Shown here: positions 1 to 4,003 of the stretch, one piece after another
How positions within the stretch are numbered: position 1 is the first letter of the stretch
Layout: every line of letters begins with the position of its first letter
Assembly: GCA_015520145.1 (NCBI GenBank)
Contig: WAQR01000160.1
Location: forward strand, 1-6,400
Source of the DNA: Candidatus Hydrothermarchaeota archaeon
GTDB taxonomy: Archaea > Hydrothermarchaeota > Hydrothermarchaeia > Hydrothermarchaeales > WAQR01
Direction of reading: 5' to 3'
DNA length: 6,400 bases
Translations under genes and position numbers: made by a program
Notes under the pieces: generated by a model
The model's database searches: none
What the model was told of the DNA's origin: nothing
What the model saw: only the letters and a program-made list of their open reading frames with translations

Positions 1-1233
1 CCTCGGCTGGAGAAGCGTTCCCTCTTCCAGACGGTACAGGAGCAGGCCGCCGAGTATACTAAACGGTACTGACGAAATAAAGGCATACCTTACAGCAGAA
101 TGCAGGAGGTAGAATGAGGCAAGCACCCATACAAGTAAAAAGAGCTTTTCTACCGATTTTTCTTCAAAAAACTCTTTTAAAAGATAGATGAAGCCTAAGG
201 GAAACAGTATGAAAGTAAGGCGGTATGTGTACCAGACCTGCTGTTCTGACATGGGCTTTAATTCACTTATCGTATCATAGGGGAACCCTGTAGGTCTGAC
301 CATCCCATAACCTGTTAAAAGCTTTTGTAACAGTTCCTGGACAGGGAGTAATACCCAGACAAGGGCGAAAGATACCACAACTAGAACCGGCAGGAGCACC
401 TTCTTATACCTTAGCCTGTCAAGAGAAAGTGAAATGAAAATTGAAACACCTGAGATGATGATAAGCTCTTTTGTAAAGTCCCATCTAGTCGGCTGTAGCA
501 CCATACTGTACTTGACAATCAGGATGCCAATACCTACGAAAATGACATACTTTAGCATGATATCTTTTGAACTTTTTCCCTGTATAAATGAGAGGAGTGA
601 ATAGAGGATAATAAAACCAGCCGCAACGACGAACCCGAATAGATATCCATTCCAGACGATTCCCATAAGACCGAAGCTCAAACCTGCCAGTATTGCTACA
701 GAGATCGACTTGTCCTTTATTGATCTTATAAATAGATAGAAGCTTAGGACAACGAAAAACATAAAGAAAGCGTCCCCTCTGTAATATCCTGCAACAGTTC
801 GATGAAGGTTCGCAGGCAAAAATGCCAGGATTATTATTGCATAAAACCCTGCTCTCTTTCCGAAGATGTCTCTCGTCATTAAATACAAAGGAATCAAAGT
901 AAGGACACCGAAAAGGGCTGGTGCCAGTTTGAATACCTGGAAAAAAGAGAGCCAAGAGAGCCCTAAAACGTTTAGGGCCTTGTAGAGAACTACTGAAATA
1001 TAGTAAAGTCCCATTGGTTCACTTATAGGAGAGCCAAAAGGATATCTTGAAAGATGCCAGATGATTGGAAATTCTCCGTTTTCCAGTACATATTCAGCTA
1101 TTTTATAGTGGTGTGCAGGATCATACGCAAGAAAATAATCAAACTCAAAAGTGGCCATTCGTATAACGAATGCTGCTAAAATTATCAAAAACAGAAAGAT
1201 ATACTGGGCATATTCCTTTTTAGAAGAGTCCAT
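1..1233 (-). CDS. aglB: STT3/AglB-type oligosaccharyltransferase, N-terminal part (runs off left edge)
   Basis: An open frame of 411 codons reads without a stop from an ATG at 1233 to base 1, so the C-terminus lies outside the window. It is a hydrophobic multi-pass membrane protein. STT3 landmarks are visible. The first external loop has D38-P39 in AYDPAHHY, which aligns with the metal-binding Asp of the family (yeast FDPWFNYR), followed by YPFGSPISEP (64-73). The second acidic region is AGYYRGDAFF (148-157). TISE at 321-324 is the TIxE motif of archaeal and bacterial enzymes, and RYAFISSVPF lies near 382-391. The enzyme would transfer a lipid-linked glycan to Asn of N-x-S/T sequons on the outer face of the membrane. 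The catalytic WWDYG motif is expected downstream and cannot be checked here. The upstream Shine-Dalgarno is weak (AGGCGAT, about 5 nt from the ATG). Family assignment is firm; which paralog it is remains open. Confidence 0.85.
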   Translation of the reverse strand, partial: MDSSKKEYAQYIFLFLIILAAFVIRMATFEFDYFLAYDPAHHYKIAEYVLENGEFPIIWHLSRYPFGSPISEPMGLYYISVVLYKALNVLGLSWLSFFQVFKLAPALFGVLTLIPLYLMTRDIFGKRAGFYAIIILAFLPANLHRTVAGYYRGDAFFMFFVVLSFYLFIRSIKDKSISVAILAGLSFGLMGIVWNGYLFGFVVAAGFIILYSLLSFIQGKSSKDIMLKYVIFVGIGILIVKYSMVLQPTRWDFTKELIIISGVSIFISLSLDRLRYKKVLLPVLVVVSFALVWVLLPVQELLQKLLTGYGMVRPTGFPYDTISELKPMSEQQVWYTYRLTFILFPLGFIYLLKEFFEEKSVEKLFLLVWVLASFYLLHSAVRYAFISSVPFSILGGLLLYRLEEGTLLQPR

Positions 1234-1261
1234 CACATCGCCTAAGGAAAAATAACATCAC

Positions 1262-1275
1262 AAAAATAAAAAAAA
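1262..1275 (-). terminator. T-rich tract between the glycine-rich gene and aglB
   Basis: On the minus strand this reads as eight T, one A and five T, about 70 bases after the glycine-rich gene stops. Oligo-T without a required hairpin is the usual archaeal terminator, so it could end that short transcript before aglB. If aglB is instead transcribed from the TATA-like box at 1333-1343, this tract would fall inside its leader. The two readings compete. Confidence 0.4.
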
Positions 1276-1332
1276 GATGGGCGAAACAGATAGTTCCAGG
1301 CATTTCACCAACCTGTCACTATCGGCCGCCAC

Positions 1333-1343
1333 ATATATTTATT
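1333..1343 (-). promoter_or_regulatory. Candidate TATA box for aglB
   Basis: The minus strand reads AATAAATATAT just after the glycine-rich gene stop, about 100 bases upstream of the aglB ATG. It resembles an archaeal TATA box, but the long leader and the T-tract inside it weaken the case. aglB may also be read through from the upstream gene. Confidence 0.25.
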
Positions 1344-1347
1344 GGGC

Positions 1348-1584
1348 TTATGCAGCGTTGACATTGCCACCATTATTATTGTTGTTGGCTGGTGGATTAC
1401 CGCCGCCCATGCCGCCGCCACCGCCGTGGCCGCCACCGCCGCCTTGGCCACCTTGGCCGCCGCCACCGCCGCCTTGGCCGCCACCACCTTGGCCGCCGCC
1501 ACCGCCGCGCTGGGCTTCAATGACTGTGGATACAGCTGCAAGGACAACAGCAAGAACGATCAATGCTGTCATTACTTTTCGCAT
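1348..1584 (-). CDS. Small secreted glycine-rich protein
   Basis: A 78-residue protein. Residues 1-24 form a clear signal peptide: basic MRKVM, a hydrophobic core of about 16 residues, then VIEA with probable cleavage before Q25. The mature part is R26 followed by runs of 3-6 glycines separated by single Q, H or M residues (27-62), then NPPA, five Asn and a GGNVNAA tail. There is no lipobox Cys, no later membrane segment and no N-x-S/T sequon. The start is decided by a perfect Shine-Dalgarno, AAGGAGGTGA at 1591-1600, six bases before the ATG. The function is unknown. The composition suggests a flexible extracellular or envelope-associated polypeptide. It lies 114 bases upstream of aglB on the same strand, which hints at a cell-surface locus. 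Because of low complexity, similarity searches will be unreliable. Confidence 0.75.
   Translation of the reverse strand: MRKVMTALIVLAVVLAAVSTVIEAQRGGGGGQGGGGQGGGGGGQGGQGGGGGHGGGGGMGGGNPPANNNNNGGNVNAA
1399..1506. repeat. GC-rich glycine-codon triplet repeat
   Basis: About 108 bases of nearly uninterrupted GGC/GGT/GGA codons (minus strand), broken by CAA/CAG-type Gln codons and single His and Met codons. This is a sharp GC-rich island in otherwise AT-rich DNA. It is prone to slippage, so the glycine count may vary between strains or assemblies. Spurious proline-rich and alanine-rich frames on both strands arise from it. Confidence 0.8.
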
Positions 1585-1655
1585 GCTTTTTCACCTCCTT
1601 TTATTGGATCGGTGTACATGTAAAAATCATTCATCATACTCATATTTAGTAAATA

Positions 1656-1666
1656 GATATTTATAG
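1656..1666 (-). promoter_or_regulatory. TATA-like box upstream of the glycine-rich gene
   Basis: The minus strand reads CTATAAATATC about 72-82 bases before the start codon. With archaeal spacing the transcript would begin near 1632, giving a leader of roughly 48 bases that contains the strong Shine-Dalgarno. The surrounding DNA is very AT-rich, so chance matches are likely. Confidence 0.4.
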
Positions 1667-1910
1667 TACACATATACACCACGTCATTTATGTTCTTCTC
1701 TCAATTAATTCTTCTTATGTACGATATAAGAATAATAAACCATCATCATATATAAAGATTACTGACTGACCTGAGATTCTCATGGATGTTCATTTATCCA
1801 TCACAACTCACACAAAATCATAACTTCTATTCTATATAATTTGACATAATCCTTTAATGATACCTCGTACTCTTCGATTTTTCATCCTGGCAGATGGTGG
1901 TTGGTGGTAA
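1667..1910. other. AT-rich intergenic DNA, no gene seen
   Basis: All six frames are broken and I recognise no protein remnant or RNA gene here. Two small inverted repeats are visible: TTCTTAT/ATAAGAA at 1712-1732 (7-base spacer) and ATGGAT/ATCCAT around 1782-1801. Neither is followed by a T-run, and both are short enough to be chance in AT-rich DNA. Confidence 0.5.
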
Positions 1911-2030
1911 TTAAAAATTCAAATATCTGGTGAATAGAATATAAAGTAAAAATACTACGCCTATTATCTTTACTTCTCTTATAAATCTCATTATGACCAT
2001 CTTTTTGTACATCGAGCCCATTGTACCCAT
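1911..2030 (-). CDS. Possible 39-residue single-span membrane peptide
   Basis: An ATG at 2030 opens a 39-codon frame ending in TAA. Its N-terminal half is basic and Met-rich (MGTMGSMYKKMVIMRF). It is followed by one hydrophobic stretch, IIGVVFLLYILF (22-33), and ends RYLNF. A GGGAG sequence lies about 10 bases upstream, which is a fair Shine-Dalgarno. I recognise no family, and an ORF this short in AT-rich DNA is often accidental. It could also be a fragment of a larger lost membrane gene. Confidence 0.2.
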   Translation of the reverse strand: MGTMGSMYKKMVIMRFIREVKIIGVVFLLYILFTRYLNF

Positions 2031-2191
2031 TTCATATCATCTCCCATATCTCAATTTTCATGTTGTTATGTTGTTGATAAGGAAGAAGAGATGTCATCGG
2101 ATTTAAACTTTTGTATCTTAAGTTCGCCACTTTGACCACAGCTCTCGCTAATTTTGTACCCTGACAGTATTTGTCAAACAGCCTTTCACCA

Positions 2192-2280
2192 CCGCAAACC
2201 CAGGTTTTTATCGCCGTACTGGTGAACGAAATCACCAGAAACCAAAATCTTTTTCTGCCCTGTCCAACAAGGCAATACCG
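2192..2280 (-). pseudogene. Decayed tyrosine-recombinase C-terminal remnant, inverted copy
   Basis: One minus-strand frame reads CWTGQKKILVSGDFVHQYGD followed by KNLG. It lines up with the better preserved plus-strand copy (CRTGHKSSKMTGRYTHV-GDKNIG at 2400-2466): C.TG.K, then (S/T)G.(F/Y).H, then GDKN(L/I)G, with one extra residue. At DNA level the alignment starts at CGGT and includes a shared GGACAGG block and a shared GGCGATAA block. I estimate by eye about 60% identity over about 76 columns. Taken alone I would not have recognised it as a recombinase; the identification rests on the partner copy and on the inverted repeat between them. No intact gene is possible, because upstream frames are broken. 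Confidence 0.35.
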
Positions 2281-2349
2281 CCTAAAGAAAGTGTGTTTGC
2301 TTTCATAAGAGATAGTTGGCATGACGCCAATATATCTCTATCTTTAGGC
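2280..2349. repeat. Nested imperfect palindrome at the centre of the inverted pair
   Basis: The outer arms are perfect 9-mers: GCCTAAAGA at 2280-2288 and TCTTTAGGC at 2341-2349. Inside them, AGAGATAgTTGGC (2308-2320) pairs with GCCAAtaTATCTCT (2326-2339) around the five-base loop ATGAC, with one bulge. The left side carries about 19 extra bases between outer and inner arms. The structure lies between the two oppositely oriented recombinase-like fragments, as expected if it is the hinge of a decayed inverted duplication. It could also be a recombination site or the ends of a small element. Confidence 0.7.
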
Positions 2350-2387
2350 AACTGGTGGCGAAGTTAAGTATATCTCTTTTTCGATGT

Positions 2388-2486
2388 CGGTTTTTGTTAT
2401 GCCGGACAGGACACAAAAGCAGCAAGATGACAGGAAGATATACTCATGTGGGCGATAAGAATATCGGGAAGATAAAAACAAAAAAA
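2388..2486 (+). pseudogene. Tyrosine recombinase (integrase) C-terminal remnant
   Basis: The plus strand encodes TGHKSSKMTGRYTHVGDKNI followed by GKIK. This matches the end of the Xer/phage-type tyrosine recombinase catalytic domain, typically LGHKSSKTT.IYTHVS.K.L.KIK. The GH of the catalytic box and the nucleophilic Tyr (in RYTHV) are both present. Only about 30 codons of homology remain. Upstream residues (FRCRFLLC) do not resemble the rest of the domain, and the conserved RHSFAT-type box and N-terminal domain are absent. An open frame continues into trpF and toxin-antisense sequence but is not a gene. It is a relic of a mobile element's integrase. Confidence 0.65.
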
Positions 2487-2500
2487 TCGTTTTATTTTTT
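2472..2500. terminator. Back-to-back T-rich tracts
   Basis: On the minus strand 2474-2487 reads as a T-run interrupted by a G (GATTTTTTTG then TTTTT). It lies downstream of the toxin gene and the shorter trpF fragment. On the plus strand 2490-2500 is TTTTATTTTTT. Archaeal oligo-T termination could stop transcripts from either side here, including the toxin-antitoxin mRNA. Confidence 0.35.
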
Positions 2501-2553
2501 ATGGCAGAACCAAGGAAACATTCCTAGTATCTGGCCTAAGTGGTATATTCTCT

Positions 2554-2629
2554 ACAACACCTACCCCCGCCTTCGCCTCCTCCACAAACCGCCTTACCTT
2601 ATCGCAGTCCTTTTTCCCCGGCTCTCTCT
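2554..2629 (-). pseudogene. trpF 3'-end fragment, short copy
   Basis: The minus strand reads REPGKKDCDKVRRFVEEAKA followed by G. This is the C-terminal helix region of phosphoribosylanthranilate isomerase; in the Thermotoga enzyme the matching part is PGKKDHDSIKMFIKNAK. A TAG sits directly before it in frame, and the open frame then runs on into unrelated codons until 2499, so it cannot be expressed as TrpF. It is a direct repeat of the fragment at 3181-3256. I count 62 of 76 bases identical by eye, with the central 30 bases differing at one position. It begins 17 bases past the toxin stop codon. Confidence 0.8.
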
Positions 2630-2645
2630 AAATTTTATAACACAA

Positions 2646-2924
2646 TTAAAGGAGTTTTGCTCCATGATGGACCGTGATAATCTCAACCTCTTGCGTAATT
2701 ACACGATAAATAACCCTGTAGTTACCCAATATGATCTCTCTGACATCTTCACGATTTATTTCAGGAACAATCCTACCTGATTTTGGAAATAGTTCAAGGC
2801 GGTCTGTTGCTTCAAATGCTCTAATAGCAAACAATTTTGCATATTGGAGAGAGTCACGTGCAATAAAGAGACAAATAGAATCCAAATCATCTAACGCTTG
2901 TTGGGTCCATGTTACTTTAACCAT
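2646..2924 (-). CDS. ParE/RelE-family toxin
   Basis: A 92-residue protein with the ParE/RelE fold signature. It starts VTWTQQALDDLDSICLFIA (4-22, the two-helix hairpin), then LFPKSGRIVPE (45-55), REIILGNYRVIYRV (62-75) and a C-terminal strand EIITVHH. The full family length is present and no key segment is missing. Members of this family either cleave ribosome-bound mRNA (RelE) or inhibit gyrase (ParE); the sequence alone does not settle which. The ATG lies inside the last codons of the antitoxin gene (13-base overlap) without a strong Shine-Dalgarno of its own, so translation is probably coupled. The module is bounded on both sides by trpF 3'-end fragments. Confidence 0.85.
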   Translation of the reverse strand: MVKVTWTQQALDDLDSICLFIARDSLQYAKLFAIRAFEATDRLELFPKSGRIVPEINREDVREIILGNYRVIYRVITQEVEIITVHHGAKLL

Positions 2925-3094
2925 TTTTCCATTCTTTTTTTTGCTTCATCCTGTGAGATTTTATGTCCTAAATCAGCCTGTTTAATACCTTGATCTACTT
3001 TATAAATGAGATATAATTTTTCCATGGCGTCTTCAATAGAGGCATTTTGTGGTAGGGCCTGAATAGCTTTAATTGCTTGTTCTTTTGCAATCAT
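2912..3094 (-). CDS. Small antitoxin partner of the ParE/RelE toxin
   Basis: A 60-residue acidic/basic helical protein, MIAKEQAIKAIQALPQNASI and onward. Its AxxALP..ASIEDAMEKLY segment and C-terminal ISQDEAKKRMEKWLK resemble the small antitoxins paired with RelE/ParE toxins in archaea and cyanobacteria. It should bind and neutralise the toxin through its C-terminal half and may repress its own promoter. I chose the ATG at 3094, not the in-frame TTG at 3109. GGAGG at 3103-3107 sits eight bases before this ATG and overlaps the would-be first codons of the longer form. It ends inside the toxin gene. No classic ribbon-helix-helix motif is obvious. Confidence 0.8.
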   Translation of the reverse strand: MIAKEQAIKAIQALPQNASIEDAMEKLYLIYKVDQGIKQADLGHKISQDEAKKRMEKWLK

Positions 3095-3109
3095 AATTTG
3101 TTCCTCCAA

Positions 3110-3170
3110 ATTACTGGTTAATCAATAGTATAGTATATTACATAACATTATTATATAACATTAGTTTATT
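3110..3170 (-). promoter_or_regulatory. AT-rich promoter of the toxin-antitoxin pair with tandem 9-mers
   Basis: The 70 bases before the antitoxin Shine-Dalgarno are almost pure A/T. On the minus strand they hold TATA-like stretches (GTTATATAATAATG and GTAATATACTATAC). The 9-mer TAATGTTAT occurs twice in direct orientation (plus-strand ATAACATTA at 3142-3150 and 3155-3163), 13 bases apart. It could be an operator for antitoxin-mediated autoregulation, or two overlapping TATA elements. Confidence 0.4.
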
Positions 3171-3180
3171 ATTTTGCATA

Positions 3181-3299
3181 ACAACCCATCCACCCGCTCT
3201 CGCCTCCTCCACAAATCGCCTTACCTTATCATAATCCTCTCTCCCAGGCCCTCTCTCGACACCGCTTGACACGTCCACACCGTAAGGCCTTACAGATCC
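3181..3299 (-). pseudogene. trpF 3'-end fragment, long copy
   Basis: The minus strand reads SVRPYGVDVSSGVERGPGRE and continues DYDKVRRFVEEARAG. This is the C-terminal part of phosphoribosylanthranilate isomerase, including the highly conserved GVDVSSGVE phosphate-binding loop and the last helix. The Thermotoga enzyme has AVDVSSGVEAFPGKKD at this place. Only about 35-40 codons survive. The upstream part is cut off at the 3' end of the PIN gene, 15-18 bases away. Downstream the frame drifts into the AT-rich toxin-antitoxin promoter, ending at 3138. The rest of trpF is not in the window. It shares a direct repeat with 2554-2629. Confidence 0.85.
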
Positions 3300-3314
3300 A
3301 TATTCAACGCACCA

Positions 3315-3728
3315 CTATTTGCTTAAAACCTCAAGTAACTCAAGAGCGGTTACAATTTTAACGCCCTCGTACTCGTTCAACTCCAGCAAATGCCGGTCGC
3401 CAGAAACTATGTAATCTGCCTTTCCAGCGACTGCACAATCCAGAAATTTGTTATCTTCAGGGTCTTCCTTAATCACTTCAGCGTTTTTCTTTGGTGTTAC
3501 CTTAACTGAAATACGTGCTAAATATCCCAATAGTTCTTGCGTCTTTTCCACAGATATAAAATTGAATCTTGGTCTTTGCAAGACTCTTTCGAGCTCTTTT
3601 AACGTTTCTTGTGTTTGTATGAGGTTTAATTCCCCTTCTATACAAAGAGCGAGCACCTTCCGAGGGTTCCCCTCCCAGCCAATGGCAGAGATCAAAACAT
3701 TTGTGTCCAGAACAACGGTATATGGCAT
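3315..3728 (-). CDS. PIN-domain nuclease, VapC-like toxin (COG1569/TIGR00305 type)
   Basis: A 137-residue complete PIN domain. Acidic metal-binding candidates are D8 in VVLDTNVLISA, E45 in ETLKELERVL, D92 in EDPEDNKFLDCA and D111 in IVSGDRHLL. The pattern DPEDNKFLDCAVAGKADYIVSGD is diagnostic of the COG1569 branch, which is annotated as toxin components. It would act as a Mg-dependent ribonuclease. GAGGT eight bases before the ATG supports this start. No cognate antitoxin gene is visible just upstream: the 3729-3900 interval has no credible small ORF in the minus direction. It may be an orphan, or its antitoxin may have been lost. Its 3' end abuts the trpF remnant, whose reading frame is the same as that of the PIN gene beyond the TAG stop. 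Confidence 0.88.
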   Translation of the reverse strand: MPYTVVLDTNVLISAIGWEGNPRKVLALCIEGELNLIQTQETLKELERVLQRPRFNFISVEKTQELLGYLARISVKVTPKKNAEVIKEDPEDNKFLDCAVAGKADYIVSGDRHLLELNEYEGVKIVTALELLEVLSK

Positions 3729-3755
3729 ATTTCTTTACCTCGTTAAATAAGGAAT

Positions 3756-3772
3756 ATGTGAATTTTTCACAT
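3756..3772. promoter_or_regulatory. Inverted repeat upstream of the PIN gene (possible operator)
   Basis: ATGTGAA-TTT-TTCACAT is a perfect 7-base palindrome with a 3-base spacer. It lies about 28 bases before the PIN start codon and just upstream of its Shine-Dalgarno. The position and symmetry suit a dimeric regulator in the leader or promoter, but AT-rich 7-mers occur by chance. Confidence 0.4.
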
Positions 3773-3889
3773 TTCAAAGCCAGCCCTGTAATCAGAGCTA
3801 CTATCATGTCACATCATACTGAAGCCTCGCTTTGCTCGCCCAATCAGATAATCTGGGAAAGGTAGAGTATCATATCACATTAATGTAAT

Positions 3890-3900
3890 TTATATATTTT
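3890..3900 (-). promoter_or_regulatory. TATA-like box upstream of the PIN gene
   Basis: The minus strand reads AAAATATATAA, a good archaeal TATA match. Transcription would begin near 3865, giving a leader of about 135 bases to the PIN gene that includes the palindrome at 3756-3772. It could instead have served a lost antitoxin gene. Confidence 0.35.
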
Positions 3901-3921
3901 AGTATCTGCTTCTTTTGGGTG

Positions 3922-3939
3922 CAACCTTCAGAAAGGTTG
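3922..3939. repeat. Short hairpin downstream of aspS
   Basis: CAACCTT (3922-3928) and AAGGTTG (3933-3939) form a perfect 7-bp stem with a four-base loop. It lies about 65 bases after the aspS stop. No T-run follows on either strand, so it is not a classic intrinsic terminator. Confidence 0.45.
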
Positions 3940-3991
3940 ATCACCATAATGTATCTTCGACACCCCAATTTTTCCCCCAGGGTCTTTATGT

Positions 3992-4003
3992 AAACAAAAA
4001 GGG
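3992..4003 (-). terminator. T-rich tract right after aspS
   Basis: The minus strand reads CCCTTTTTGTTTA immediately after the aspS stop codon. This fits an archaeal oligo-T terminator closing the hisD-aspS transcript, which would isolate it from the PIN gene. Confidence 0.4.

Noticed and set aside
485..955. A 156-codon minus-strand frame inside 1-1233.
   Set aside because: It is an out-of-frame shadow of the STT3 gene, whose true frame is open to the window edge and carries the family motifs.
1277..1666. Proline-rich plus-strand frame and alanine-rich frames over the triplet repeat.
   Set aside because: They are by-products of the glycine-codon repeat. Only the minus-strand glycine frame has a signal peptide and a perfect ribosome-binding site.
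2032..2322. A 96-codon minus-strand open frame.
   Set aside because: No recognisable family, no good ribosome-binding site, atypical composition, and it runs across the palindrome and the recombinase-like remnant in a different frame.
2262..2369. An integron attC-like site: GTCCAAC (RYYYAAC) at 2262 and GTTAAGT (GTTRRRY) at 2363, with inner inverted arms and a tyrosine recombinase relic nearby.
   Set aside because: Both core motifs are degenerate enough to appear by chance within 100 bases, they pair poorly with each other, and they do not bound the palindrome symmetrically. No cassette array follows.
2355..2780. A 141-codon plus-strand frame as an intact integrase gene.
   Set aside because: Only about 30 codons match a recombinase. 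The rest is the antisense of the trpF fragment and of the toxin gene.
3095..3109. TTG at 3109 as the antitoxin start, adding five residues.
   Set aside because: The extra codons consist of the GGAGG ribosome-binding site for the ATG at 3094.
3922..3939. Hairpin as an intrinsic terminator for aspS.
   Set aside because: No T-run follows on either strand; the T-rich tract right at the aspS stop is a better archaeal candidate.
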